Both the position numbers and the translations under genes were made by a program. From the NCBI RefSeq assembly GCF_001693385.1, contig NZ_CP016428.1, forward strand, positions 1,922,001 through 1,986,000: a stretch of 64,000 nt of DNA, given 5' to 3'. The notes below the pieces were generated by a model. It saw only the letters and a program-made list of their open reading frames with translations, made no database searches and had not been told where the DNA came from. Below, one piece after another: positions 17,848 to 26,180 of the stretch (its first letter is position 1; each line of letters begins with the position of its first letter). This DNA is from Bradyrhizobium icense. GTDB taxonomy: Bacteria; Pseudomonadota; Alphaproteobacteria; Rhizobiales; Xanthobacteraceae.

Positions 17848-18330
17848 ATGTGTCAGAAAATTCTCCTCGCTTTCGACGGTTCACCCGATGGCCGCGAAGC
17901 ACTGGCTCAAGCTGAAAAATTGGCATTGGCATGTGGTGCGACAGTTCATCTTCTTGCGATCATCGACCCGTCCGAAAGCATGCTTATCGTTGACGCAATG
18001 TCTTTCATCCCCGACAATCAGCGTTTTGTAGTCCAGGCCGTACTTGACGAGGGAGTGAGGCGTTTGCGACGCGCTGGATGCACCGCAACCAGCGAACTCA
18101 AATACGGCAAACCAACGGAACAGATAATTCTATCCGCAAGAGAGATAGGCGCGGATCTGATCGTCGTCGGACACCGGGATCAAGGGACGCTTGCGCGCTG
18201 GTTGAACGGCTCGGTAGGCGAATCAATCTTGCATCAACCTCCATGCAGCCTGCTCGTTGCCGTAAAGTCCGAGCGAAGGGCGAGTAACGTCACGCCAATT
18301 CAGCAACTGAGGGAGCGGAGGAAAGGATGA
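17848..18330 (+). CDS. Universal stress protein UspA family
   Basis: A 160-residue single-domain Usp. It opens MCQKILLAFDGSPDGREALAQA (first strand and Asp for ATP) and ends with the nucleotide-binding signature VVGHRDQGTLARWLNGSVGE, which fits G-x2-G-x9-G-S, followed by PPCSLLVA. It is therefore likely an ATP-binding type. The start at 17848 is where the fold begins, although the frame is open upstream. It sits in a stress-gene neighbourhood. Confidence 0.88.
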   Translation: MCQKILLAFDGSPDGREALAQAEKLALACGATVHLLAIIDPSESMLIVDAMSFIPDNQRFVVQAVLDEGVRRLRRAGCTATSELKYGKPTEQIILSAREIGADLIVVGHRDQGTLARWLNGSVGESILHQPPCSLLVAVKSERRASNVTPIQQLRERRKG

Positions 18331-18588
18331 TGGACCTCATGCGGGAAGACCTGGTCGCTCAGCGCTTGGTAGTGCGACGGTGACGTACTGCGACGTGAGG
18401 CGCCCGAACGACGTAGCGCATTGGATCGAGAGGGATCTTAGAGATCGATGTTGGGATATGGGCCCCGTGTTCGTAGTGATGACCCAAACAATACCTTTCA
18501 CTCTTGCTGGCGATCAGCGCCCATTGACTGGTGTCCTGGACGTTAGGATGGGTGATGGGATGCCCGGTTGAGCAAACCGAACTGAGAG

Positions 18589-18855
18589 TTACTGGGAGGG
18601 CGGCTCCCGCCTTGTCCTGAACGGATCGGCTGCGTCGTCGTGACCGCTGCGGCTGCTGAAGAACATTAAGGCCATCAGCCCGCATCCGATGAGAAGGGAA
18701 AAAAAGGTTCCTAGACCAAGGGCGATCCAGCCGTGCTTATCCATCACGGTGTCGCCAGCGGCGTTCCATACCGACGTAGCCCAAAAGCCCGTAAGCATGA
18801 GCAAGGCGATCAAAACGACGATAAGAGCGATCTGACCGAGGCTAAGGCTTCGCAT
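18589..18855 (-). CDS. Small two-helix membrane protein
   Basis: An 88-residue protein with two membrane helices, ALIVVLIALLMLTGFWATSV (about 10-29) and a second at about 44-67 (IALGLGTFFSLLIGCGLMAL), followed by a charged tail SSRSGHDDAADPF. No named family recognised. A near-consensus EcfG promoter lies 36 bp upstream, suggesting stress control. Divergent from the LysR gene. Confidence 0.65.
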   Translation of the reverse strand: MRSLSLGQIALIVVLIALLMLTGFWATSVWNAAGDTVMDKHGWIALGLGTFFSLLIGCGLMALMFFSSRSGHDDAADPFRTRREPPSQ

Positions 18856-18890
18856 GGCGCCTTTTCCTATCGATCCCTACAGGTGAATTG

Positions 18891-18915
18891 AACCATCAGG
18901 GAAAGCATCCGTTCC
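18891..18915 (-). promoter_or_regulatory. EcfG-like promoter, one mismatch
   Basis: The minus strand reads GGAAC, 16 bp, GGTT against the consensus GGAAC-N16-CGTT. It is 36 bp before the ATG of the small membrane protein at 18855, a sensible promoter distance. Confidence 0.4.
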
Positions 18916-19030
18916 TCCGTGGCACGCTCGCTCAACAACGGTTTCCGACAGTCTGTTTTTCTCACCCAAGAATGCAGCATACAAACGAATTTAATTGATA
19001 CTTGAGTGCATTTTTCATGTTAGATAGGTC

Positions 19031-19882
19031 ATGGACATCGAACTAGCCCGGACGTTTCTGGAGATCGTCTCGACGGGAAGCTTCATCAAGGCTGCCGACC
19101 GACTGCATGTCGGTCAAACAACCGTCAGCGCCCGGGTACGCTTGCTTGAGCAACAGCTCGGGCGTCCGCTTTTTGTCCGAAACAAAGCCGGAGCGTCTCT
19201 GACTCCAGCCGGAGAGCAATTCCTTCGCTTCGCACCAAGCTTTGTGCAGCTCTGGCAGCGCGCGCGCCAGCAAGTAGCCGTGCCGGCCGGACATCGCGCA
19301 GTCCTTACGGTGGGTAGCGAGGTCAGCCTGTGGCAGCCTCTCTTGCTCAATTGGGTTCGACGGATGCGACGTTCACATTCGGACATTGCTCTTCGCGTCC
19401 ATGTTGACGTCCCACAGGATCTCATCACGCAAGTAGCAGCCGGGATTGTCGACATCGCGATAATGTACGCGCCTCAACATCGACCAGGACTTAAGATCGA
19501 TCTGGTAACGGAAGAGGAGCTTGTCCTGGTGACGACGGATCCAAAGGCAGATTCGTTGGATGCTTCGCGATATGTTCTTGTTGAATGGGGTCAGGAATTT
19601 TCTCTTCATCACGACGTAGCTTTTCCCGAAACGACGCCTACTCTCGTGACAAATCTTGGCCCGTTGGGTCTCAATTACGTCCTTTTGGAAGGAGGAGCCG
19701 GGTATTTCAGAATGCACGCCGTGAAACCGTACCTGATATCTGGAGAACTCCACGTCGTGCCTGGAGCACCCAAGTTTTCGTTTCCGATTTACGCCGTTCA
19801 TTCTGCAAATGTTGATGAAGCTACGCTTGCTTCAGCGTTGGCGGCGCTACGGGAAGTCTCGACGGCTGAGGCGAAGGAGTGA
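19031..19882 (+). CDS. LysR-family transcriptional regulator
   Basis: A 283-residue LTTR. The winged helix-turn-helix is at residues 1-60 (LARTFLEIVSTGSFIKAADR and VSARVRLLEQQLGRPLFVR). The effector domain follows from about 90 (VLTVGSEVSLWQPLLLNWVR). The target is unknown; the neighbouring genes are a small membrane protein (divergent) and a convergent PAS protein. A 17-bp sequence ACAAACGAATTTAATTG about 35-50 bp before the gene recurs at 22951 and could be its binding site. Confidence 0.88.
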   Translation: MDIELARTFLEIVSTGSFIKAADRLHVGQTTVSARVRLLEQQLGRPLFVRNKAGASLTPAGEQFLRFAPSFVQLWQRARQQVAVPAGHRAVLTVGSEVSLWQPLLLNWVRRMRRSHSDIALRVHVDVPQDLITQVAAGIVDIAIMYAPQHRPGLKIDLVTEEELVLVTTDPKADSLDASRYVLVEWGQEFSLHHDVAFPETTPTLVTNLGPLGLNYVLLEGGAGYFRMHAVKPYLISGELHVVPGAPKFSFPIYAVHSANVDEATLASALAALREVSTAEAKE

Positions 19883-19942
19883 GGAGGCCGAACGTGTCGG
19901 CGACCATTCCAGACGCAACGCGTCGCATGGCTACCGTTCCTG

Positions 19943-20347
19943 TCAGGTCGTGCGGGCTGCCGAACGCTCTCGCTCGACGCGGTCCGTGACGTCGCGTGCC
20001 ATGGCGACCGAACCCAACACTTCGCCTTCGTCGCCTTTGACGACAGCAAAGGTCATCTCCACGTAGAGTTTGCGTCCGTTCTTGTGCAGCGCCCGGGTCA
20101 GCGTCGGACGGCCTTGAAGCTTCATTACGCCTTTTTTCATCGCCGCGTTGAAGCCGCTCCAGTGCGCAGCGCGCAGATGCTCCGGAATGATCAGGTCGAG
20201 ACTTCGGCCGAGTGCTTCCTCCGGGACGGAGCCAAACAGACCGGTCGACGCGCGATTCCATCGGACAATTTCGCCCGATCGGTTTGCGTAGATGATGGCA
20301 TCGGCAAGTTGATCGACAATTCTCTCGGCCAAGAGCCGGTCTTCCAT
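19943..20347 (-). CDS. Single PAS-domain protein
   Basis: A 134-residue protein that is essentially one PAS domain: QLADAIIYANRSGEIVRWNR at the start, LGRSLDLIIPEHLRAAHW in the middle, and a PAC-like end GEVLGSVAMARDVTDRV. No output domain follows, so it may sense a ligand, haem or flavin and signal through a partner. The start at 20347 (MEDRLLAERIVDQL) is chosen as the first ATG before the fold. Confidence 0.8.
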   Translation of the reverse strand: MEDRLLAERIVDQLADAIIYANRSGEIVRWNRASTGLFGSVPEEALGRSLDLIIPEHLRAAHWSGFNAAMKKGVMKLQGRPTLTRALHKNGRKLYVEMTFAVVKGDEGEVLGSVAMARDVTDRVERERSAARTT

Positions 20348-20395
20348 GGGTAGCCTCGCGGGTCGGGTCAACACCATCTGTTGCCGGCATTTACC

Positions 20396-20869
20396 TCACA
20401 TGGGCCTTTCGAGTTGCGCTACTTGCATATCGGCGAGCGTTGGCGACCCTGCTGTGCTCGGCGTGGAATGAAGGACAGTTACACTGCTTCGATCGCCGCT
20501 TGCGGTACACCATTCGATCGAGGAGCCTTCCGATAGTCCAATCAAGGCTGCCCCGAGGGGGCTCAATACCGAAACCGCGTTTGGTTGCGCAGACGTTTCG
20601 TCTGGCAGGACGAGGACAATTCGCCTGTTCGCGCCGGCGACGTTGTCGCGCAGATCTACATATGAGTTGATACCCACAACATTCGCTGGAAGATGATCAT
20701 TAGGAACTATTGTCGCTCGATAGATCTCCCGTAATAGGTTTGAGGCAGCCGGTGCCATGCGACCATGCGTCAGCGCGGAGGTGGCAATAGCATACAGCTT
20801 CTCTCGATCCGCCTCTGAGATAATGACCGGGGGAAGCCTCACGGGATGATGGTAGTCGGGGTTATCCAT
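20396..20869 (-). CDS. Rnk/GreA C-terminal-domain protein, paralogue 2
   Basis: A 157-residue protein with the Rnk layout: an N-terminal helical arm (EADREKLYAIATSALTHGRM), then NSYVDLRDN, VLVLPDE and VSVLSPLGAALIGLSEGSSI of the FKBP-like GreA/GreB C-terminal fold. Rnk proteins bind RNA polymerase and lack the long Gre coiled coil. The ATG at 20869 (MDNPDYHH) has GGAG upstream. The C-terminus has an extra 25 residues. Confidence 0.82.
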   Translation of the reverse strand: MDNPDYHHPVRLPPVIISEADREKLYAIATSALTHGRMAPAASNLLREIYRATIVPNDHLPANVVGINSYVDLRDNVAGANRRIVLVLPDETSAQPNAVSVLSPLGAALIGLSEGSSIEWCTASGDRSSVTVLHSTPSTAGSPTLADMQVAQLERPM

Positions 20870-21105
20870 GTTCGAGACTCCTTTCGTATCCAGCACGTAA
20901 TTCTCGCTTACCATTCACTTTCTACAAGCGAAAAAAATTGCGCCTTAGGATCAAGACAGTTGATGCGATCCTCGAGACCAGCAGGCTGATCGACAATCAG
21001 AAAGCGTTCGGATTGCGCCGCGAAGCCAACCTCAATGGCACTCGGCCAGGCTATGCATGCACCGCTCCCGTGCGACGATTTAAGGTGTCGCACGGCAGGC
21101 ATGCG

Positions 21106-21522
21106 TCAGTGCCGATGGCGCTTGCGGACCGAGAGCACGGTGAGCTGCCGCGTCTCTCCGAGGGGCGTTTCCCACGTGATCGAGTGTCCGGTCTGCAGGC
21201 CAATCAAAGCTGTTCCGACCGGCGTCATCACGGAGATCTTCCCTTGTGAGATGTCAGCTTCGTCAGGATAGACGAGCGTGACTTGGCGTACACGTCCCGC
21301 CGTATGATCGCGAAATTCGACGTCGTCGTTCATACCCACGAAATCGTCTGCCATTTCGTCCGGGCTCAGCACATGCGCACGGCCGATCTCGTCGGCCAAC
21401 TCAGACGCCAGATCAGGCAGCCTGTTCCGTGCGGCGTGCGCAAGCGTGGAAAGCCGATCATAGTCCGTTGCCGATAGGATGATCGCGGGTTTGGCCGTGG
21501 TGAAGGTCTTCTCAGTCGTCAT
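21106..21522 (-). CDS. rnk: Rnk-type nucleoside diphosphate kinase regulator, paralogue 3
   Basis: A 138-residue protein, the usual length for Rnk. The N-terminal arm ATDYDRLSTLAHAARNRLPD is followed by GMNDDVEFRDHTAGRVRQ, VTLVYPDEADIS and VMTPVGTALIGLQTGHSITW. This is the most canonical member of the six copies here. Rnk competes with GreA/DksA at the RNA polymerase secondary channel and was named for its effect on nucleoside diphosphate kinase. Confidence 0.85.
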   Translation of the reverse strand: MTTEKTFTTAKPAIILSATDYDRLSTLAHAARNRLPDLASELADEIGRAHVLSPDEMADDFVGMNDDVEFRDHTAGRVRQVTLVYPDEADISQGKISVMTPVGTALIGLQTGHSITWETPLGETRQLTVLSVRKRHRH

Positions 21523-21620
21523 CTCAATCTCCCTGATTCATGTTCGCTAAAGCCGCCGTCGGCTGGATAAGCGTCGGTGGTCGGCGGCACGAGTGGATGA
21601 GTCCTGCACCGGAGACATTA

Positions 21621-21658
21621 CCTTATCTTCCTCGATGCACCTTATCCTCCTCGAGGCG
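21621..21658. repeat. Imperfect 19-bp tandem repeat
   Basis: Two adjacent 19-bp units, CCTTATCTTCCTCGATGCA and CCTTATCCTCCTCGAGGCG, differ at three positions. They lie about 100 bp upstream of the rnk-type gene that ends the minus-strand pair. Possible protein-binding direct repeat. Confidence 0.4.
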
Positions 21659-21741
21659 GTCTGCTCGGGCCGGGCGGGCTGCGCGCCTTCCGGTGTTCGC
21701 CACCGGCTGATAGCTTGTTGAGCGTTGGTCCAACGATCATG

Positions 21742-21873
21742 TCAGGGCTTTGGGCTTGGTCTGCTGTGGCCCCGATGAGGTCTTGCAGCGCCGAATCCAT
21801 CGGGGTCAAAGAACAAGACCAGGCCCAACCACAAAATCAGGACAGTCGTTGTTGATATTAGCAATACTGACAT
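21742..21873 (-). CDS. Small single-pass membrane peptide
   Basis: A 43-residue frame starting MSVLLISTTTVLILWLGLVL, with GGAGG six bases upstream of the ATG. It has one hydrophobic helix and a basic, Pro-rich tail. No family recognised. The ribosome site is the main support. The rest of 21523-22187 shows no other gene. Confidence 0.4.
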   Translation of the reverse strand: MSVLLISTTTVLILWLGLVLFFDPDGFGAARPHRGHSRPSPKP

Positions 21874-22187
21874 CGTCACTCCTCCATCACGCGAGCTACG
21901 ACCGTTCCGCCGGCAGGCGTGCAACGCACGCGTGCCGAGCGGATCGAGCAGGTTAGATTGTAAAAATCGGATGGAATTATCCCGGCCGGCGACAGCCGTC
22001 CGGGCTACCTGCCAGCTTGCAGCAGGCCTGCGCGAGAGTGTAAGCGGTGCGCTTTAGACATCGTCATACCCACCAGCTAATCATGAAACCAGAAGAGTCA
22101 AGTCTGGTGCTCAGTTCGTGCCGTGACAAGAGACGGCGATGAACCGTATTTCACTTCCACCGTCGTACAGATCGTCTGTGCCGAAGA

Positions 22188-22874
22188 TCAGGAAAATTTA
22201 TCGGCAAACTGCTTTGCTAGAGCGTCCGCGGTAGCATCGGCAACCTGGTAGATATGATTCTTCATCTCTTCCCAGGTGTGAGCCTCGGCTTCATATTTCC
22301 GATCCTTCAATTCTTGGATCTGCTGGATGTGATGACCCCCGTGGGCCAAAAGAAGGTTGTTCACCGCATCCTTCGGCAAATAAGGATTTGCCTTGCTTAA
22401 GAAGCTGGCAATCTCTTCGGCGTTCGATGTCAGAGACTGAGTTGCCGTGCCTTGCTTGGCAGCGTCGTTTGCGACCGTCGCCACAAGATAAGCCTTTACA
22501 GCACCATAGTGACCCGCGAGGAGCTTGAAGAAGGTGTCCTTCGCGGCTGCTCCGTAAAATGGCTCGATGGTCGCGGCGATCGATCGCGCGTTGGTGACGG
22601 CTTGCTGCTCTGCTATTTTTGCGGCGTCGTCGCGCTTTTCGATCGTGGCTATCGAGACTTCTCTTACCCAGAAGATGTGTCCGATCCAAAGATCTCGCAG
22701 AACCGCTGCGGTCTCGAACGTTTTATCAGTCCGAGCCTTTCCTTTGGCAGGGGGAGAATGTCTGCTGGCCGCGAACGCACTTCCGGAGAGCGGCACCAAG
22801 GCTGCGATAGCGGCACCGGCGGTTACAAGCTCGCGGCGATCGGTGAGGGCGTATCGTACTTCGTTCCGTGACAT
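22188..22874 (-). CDS. Exported helical protein of unknown function
   Basis: A 228-residue protein with an atypical export signal: the hydrophobic stretch LVTAGAAIAALVPLSGSAFA is preceded by a charged head containing TDRRELV, with a cleavage site after AFAA. The rest is all-helical, and several His residues lie in helices (RDLWIGHIFWV, LLAGHYGAVKAYL, LLAHGGHHIQQIQEL, EEMKNHIYQVA), an arrangement that could bind metal in a four-helix bundle. It is not recognised as a named family. It stands alone between the Rnk group and a broken IS3 transposase. Confidence 0.65.
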   Translation of the reverse strand: MSRNEVRYALTDRRELVTAGAAIAALVPLSGSAFAASRHSPPAKGKARTDKTFETAAVLRDLWIGHIFWVREVSIATIEKRDDAAKIAEQQAVTNARSIAATIEPFYGAAAKDTFFKLLAGHYGAVKAYLVATVANDAAKQGTATQSLTSNAEEIASFLSKANPYLPKDAVNNLLLAHGGHHIQQIQELKDRKYEAEAHTWEEMKNHIYQVADATADALAKQFADKFS

Positions 22875-22982
22875 TGAAATCTCCTCGGACGTATCAGTAC
22901 CGTTTGGCCTAGTGGCTTAAGAGCTTGTATTCCACCAAGTGCAGGATCAGACAAACGAATTTAACTGTGATTTCAATTCATG

Positions 22983-23619
22983 ATTGTTGCTAATCGTGGC
23001 CCAAAGATGCGGCTGAAGCGCCGAGGCGCGGGTTTTGGCACGGTATCCGCGCCATCATGGCACCGCCGCGCACCACCGACAGCCGTCACGACCTGCCGAT
23101 CGCGCCGAACCTGATCGCGCGCGACTTCACCGTCGCATCCACCAACCGGGTCTGGCTCGCCGATATCACCTACATCCCGACCGCGGAGGGGTGACTGTAT
23201 CTGGCGGCCGTCATGGATCTCTTCAGCCGAAAGATCGTCGGCTGGGCCACGCGGGATCATATGCAGGTCGAACTCGCATCCGCGGCGCTGACGATGGCCA
23301 TCCAGCAGCAACGGCCGCAGGCCGGACTGATCCACCACTCCGATCGCGGCGTGCAATATGCCTCACGCGCCTATCGCGACGATCTCTCGGGTGCCGCCAA
23401 CGTCGCATCGATGAGAAGGCCGATTGCCATGACAATGCCCCGATGGAGAGGTTCTTCCATACCGTGAAGATCGAGCTCGTTCATCATCGCAACTACAAGA
23501 CTCGCGCCGAGGCCCAGCGCGATATCTTCGCCTTCATCGAGGGCTTCTACAACCGAATCCGGCTCCATTCCGGCATCGGATATATCGCCCCGATCGAGAT
23601 GGAGCTAAAAGCCGCTTAA
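22983..23619 (+). pseudogene. IS3-family transposase OrfB remnant
   Basis: The retroviral-type integrase core can be followed across frames: VWLADITYIPT (first D), an in-frame TGA near 23192, MDLFSRKIVGWATRDH, LIHHSDRGVQYASRAY (second D), a frameshift near 23395, then DNAPMERFFHTVKIELVHHR (E) and YNRIRLHSGIGYIAPIEME. The 5' part of OrfB and all of OrfA are missing. It cannot encode an active transposase. Confidence 0.85.
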
Positions 23620-23860
23620 ACCCGTCCACCTTTTTCGGGGAAGATCAAATGCCGCTCATTGTTCGGAGGCTTGCAAGGGTGTGAGCGATGGGCCTTGAAC
23701 ACCATAACCCCGTCCCGCAGAATTACGGCTCACGTTGGCGTCAAATCACCTTGCTACGCTGACAGCGTGAGCCAAGTGGACCGCGGCTGGTGTGAACAAT
23801 TGAACTAGTGCGCGCTTTCGTCGCAATGTTGGCAACGCGATCCGGGACTATGTTGGATGC

Positions 23861-23938
23861 ATGACGATTTTCTTCGATATCGATCCGCGCATAGCGCGGC
23901 TCTGTCCGCACGCTGGCCGCCTGCAAGCACGCGTTTAG
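23861..23938 (+). pseudogene. Truncated first copy of the DIDPR small gene
   Basis: The 25-codon frame encodes FFDIDPRIARLCPHAGRLQA, matching the C-terminal half of the 48-residue protein at 24527-24673 (DIDPRTARRCLHAGRLQAGA). Its stop is directly followed by the same hairpin and then by an Rnk-type gene. It is the truncated leading end of a tandem duplication, possibly cut by the adjacent IS3 remnant. Confidence 0.55.
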
Positions 23939-23963
23939 CCGGACGGCTGATTGCGCCGTCCGG
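23939..23963 (+). terminator. Hairpin 1 between small frame and Rnk gene
   Basis: CCGGACGGC, a 7-nt loop, GCCGTCCGG: a perfect 9-bp stem starting right after the stop codon of the small frame. The following bases are ACTCTCTTCTC rather than a run of T, so it may act as an attenuator or mRNA-stability element instead of a strong terminator. Confidence 0.55.
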
Positions 23964-24040
23964 ACTCTCTTCTCAACAACAGTTTGGTTTTGTGGCTTCC
24001 CAAAAGGAGCCCGCGTAGCCTTGAGCAGAAGGAGTGCGCT

Positions 24041-24511
24041 GTGCTGCCTCTTCCCAAGATCGTCCTTTCCGCCTCCGACTATCCTCGTCTTGAGCAACTC
24101 GCGCGCATTGCCGTCCAACAAGGGGACATGAGCGCGATGTTCCTGATGGTCGAGATCAACCGGGCGGAGATTATTTCGGACGATGCCCGCGATCTTGCAT
24201 CGGTCGTAACGATCGGATCCTGGATCTCGTATTGGACGAATTGGGGCATCCCGCGAAAGACGGTGCAATTGGTCTGGCCAGAGGACTGCACGTCCGACCT
24301 TGCCCAGATATCCGTTCTATCGCCATTGGGGGCTGCATTGATCGGTCTCCATGTCGGCGACCAGATGCCGTACTTCGTCGCAGGCTGCATGAACGTGGTC
24401 AGAATCGAAAGCATCACGGGACCCGAGTCCAATGTCGTGCCGCTGGTCCGTGCTCCCGTGTTCGCCGACAATGACCCGATTGATGATGATCCAGGGCCCA
24501 ACGCCGCCTGA
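24041..24511 (+). CDS. Rnk/GreA C-terminal-domain protein, tandem unit 1
   Basis: A 156-residue Rnk-like protein. The GTG start at 24041 has GAAGGAG six bases upstream. The N-terminal arm ASDYPRLEQLARIAVQQGDM is followed by SWISYWTNWGIPRKTVQLVW, PEDCTS and ISVLSPLGAALIGLHVGDQM. It is longer than Rnk and ends in a DDDPGPNAA tail shared only with its neighbour at 24772. The paired tail and flanking sequences show the two genes arose by duplication. It is followed 15 bp later by the 48-residue gene. Confidence 0.82.
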   Translation: MLPLPKIVLSASDYPRLEQLARIAVQQGDMSAMFLMVEINRAEIISDDARDLASVVTIGSWISYWTNWGIPRKTVQLVWPEDCTSDLAQISVLSPLGAALIGLHVGDQMPYFVAGCMNVVRIESITGPESNVVPLVRAPVFADNDPIDDDPGPNAA

Positions 24512-24526
24512 TCGAAGGAGACCGCT

Positions 24527-24673
24527 ATGAGCCAGAATAAGCGCAGGACTGGTCGCGGTACGAGGCAAGGCGGAAGGTCCAATGGTCGCCACGACATGAT
24601 CCACGTCCTCGACATCGATCCGCGCACCGCGCGACGTTGCTTGCACGCCGGACGCCTCCAAGCAGGAGCTTAG
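24527..24673 (+). CDS. 48-residue basic protein with DIDPR-AGRLQA motif
   Basis: ATG at 24527 has AAGGAG six bases upstream. The product begins MSQNKRRTGRGTRQGGRSNG, a very basic, Gly-rich flexible head that could bind nucleic acid, and ends with a conserved DIDPRTARRCLHAGRLQAGA. A damaged second copy of the tail lies at 23861-23938. Conservation of the tail between copies and its placement between two Rnk genes support a real gene. No family recognised. Confidence 0.55.
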   Translation: MSQNKRRTGRGTRQGGRSNGRHDMIHVLDIDPRTARRCLHAGRLQAGA

Positions 24674-24697
24674 CCGGACGGTAGTTGTGCCGTCCGG
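24674..24697 (+). terminator. Hairpin 2 between small gene and Rnk gene
   Basis: CCGGACGG, an 8-nt loop, CCGTCCGG: a perfect 8-bp stem that begins on the base after the TAG of the 48-residue gene. It is homologous in place and sequence to hairpin 1, about 735 bp upstream. Confidence 0.55.
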
Positions 24698-24771
24698 ATA
24701 CCCCCTTCCTTCATCAAACAGCTTTGGTGTGTGGCTCTCCCACGAGGGGAGCCCAAACATGGAGGCATGTC

Positions 24772-25257
24772 GTGAACAACCCCTCTATCCCGGACATCAC
24801 TCTTCCGGCGTCCGACCATCGCCGCTTGGAACGGCTCGCGCGGGTGAGCGCAGATCAGGGCGACTTGGACGCACGTTTTCTGTTGAGTGAGATCAACCGT
24901 GCGGAAATCGTCCCTGATCGCGCAGCCAGATTGGACAACATCGTCACCATGGGTTCGTGGGTGACCTTCTGGATCAACTTGGGCTTCCCTCGCGAGACGA
25001 GGCAACTGGTTTACCCCGAAGACTACACGTCTGAGCGAACCCAGATCCCCGTGACGTCACCGTTTGGCGCAGCGTTGGTGGGGCTGAAGGTCGGAAGCGA
25101 AATTCCCTTCTTCACCGCTGGGCGCACCAACGTCGTCAGGATCGAAAGCGTCAGTCGAGGTGATCCGAATGACGTTATCAGGGCTTTGTTTAGCAAACCG
25201 GTGGTCCAGGGCCAAAAGCTCTTTGATGACGATGATCCAGGACCATCAGCCGCTTAG
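24772..25257 (+). CDS. Rnk/GreA C-terminal-domain protein, tandem unit 2
   Basis: A 161-residue protein, close paralogue of the one at 24041: ASDHRRLERLARVSADQGDL, FLLSEINRAEIVPDRAARLD, SWVTFWINLGFPRETRQLVY, PEDYTS and VTSPFGAALVGLKVGSEIPF. It ends with the same DDDPGPSAA tail. The GTG start at 24772 has GGAGG seven bases upstream. The upstream non-coding DNA is also duplicated. It is followed 16 bp later by another Rnk-like gene, so the set is likely one transcript. Confidence 0.82.
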   Translation: MNNPSIPDITLPASDHRRLERLARVSADQGDLDARFLLSEINRAEIVPDRAARLDNIVTMGSWVTFWINLGFPRETRQLVYPEDYTSERTQIPVTSPFGAALVGLKVGSEIPFFTAGRTNVVRIESVSRGDPNDVIRALFSKPVVQGQKLFDDDDPGPSAA

Positions 25258-25273
25258 GAAAGGAGAGCAGGTA

Positions 25274-25687
25274 ATGAGCAAGACTAATCGCAAGAGCAAG
25301 CCTGAAATCGTGCTGCCGCCCATCACGGTGATGGAGGATGAGGCCAGGCGTCTGAACGTCCTGGCCAGTTCGAGCGCGGTGCTCTTCCCGCGCGTGGCCC
25401 ATTTTCTTGCACAGGAGATGGAGCGCGCAAGCGTGGTGGCGGACAGTTCCGATCTGCGCGGCGTGGTCCGGATGGGTTCGCAGGTCCGGTACTGCGATGA
25501 CAAGACCGGTGAAGTCCGGGACGTGGTGTTGGTATATCCGCACGAAGCGGACATAACGCTAAAGCGCGTCTCGGTTCTTACGCCGGTTGGAGCTGCGTTG
25601 ATCGGCCTGTCGATTGGCCAGGCTATCGAGTTTCAAACGCCGGGCCACAACAAGCGCTCCTTGACGGTACTAGGCGTGTCCAATTGA
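25274..25687 (+). CDS. Rnk/GreA C-terminal-domain protein, paralogue 6
   Basis: A 137-residue protein of canonical Rnk size. After MSKTNRKSKPEIVLPP come the helical arm (EDEARRLNVLASSSAVLFPR), MGSQVRYCDDKTGEVRDVVL, VYPHEADIT and VSVLTPVGAALIGLSIGQAI. It lacks the DDDPGP tail and is closer to the canonical member at 21106 than to its immediate neighbours. AAGGAGAGCAGG precedes the ATG. Confidence 0.85.
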   Translation: MSKTNRKSKPEIVLPPITVMEDEARRLNVLASSSAVLFPRVAHFLAQEMERASVVADSSDLRGVVRMGSQVRYCDDKTGEVRDVVLVYPHEADITLKRVSVLTPVGAALIGLSIGQAIEFQTPGHNKRSLTVLGVSN

Positions 25688-25695
25688 AGGAGGCG

Positions 25696-25797
25696 TTGAT
25701 ATGCGACGTTACAACTAAACAGGCCGCCTTGACAGTCATCGGTATGACTGTCGTTTTCGCTGCCGTGTTCTATCTTGCGACCTTCTTCAAGGCTTGA
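25696..25797 (+). CDS. Possible 33-residue membrane peptide
   Basis: A TTG-initiated frame directly after the last Rnk gene ends in ALTVIGMTVVFAAVFYLATF, one clear membrane helix, with a GAAGGAGG site just upstream. The same site better fits an overlapping ATG (25701) that encodes only five residues, so either a tiny leader peptide or a disrupted small gene is possible. Confidence 0.25.
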   Translation: MICDVTTKQAALTVIGMTVVFAAVFYLATFFKA

Positions 25798-26127
25798 AGG
25801 TCCAACCTCAAGGTGGCCCCGCCCGGTCTATGATTGAGCTGGGGGCACCTCGAGGCACGGTCGATGGCTGAGACAAATGAAAACAACCGACCTGCATGAC
25901 AGGTTGTCACCGTACCGATCGCCCGTGCGGGCGTTGGTATCGGCAAAGAGCGCACGACCGTTCGTGGCCGTTCGATCAAAGCGGAGCAAAGCGTGGTTCG
26001 CTGATTCGTGCGATAAATCCGCCGAATCCACGATCAAGAAGGAGAAACCATAGTCTGATCGAACGTGGAGCGATAGTTTTGACGCCGTTGAACTGGAGCG
26101 GTGAGTGCGAAGAACTGGCGTTTCTGG

Positions 26128-26145
26128 CGCGGTAGCTCAGCGGGG
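26128..26145 (+). other. tRNA 5'-end fragment
   Basis: GCGCGGTAGCTCAGCGGGG matches a tRNA acceptor strand plus the start of a D arm (GGTAGCTCAGC). The cloverleaf does not continue on this strand. Confidence 0.4.
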
Positions 26146-26180
26146 CGATGTAGAAACACCGATTAAGCCATTGATTTCTT

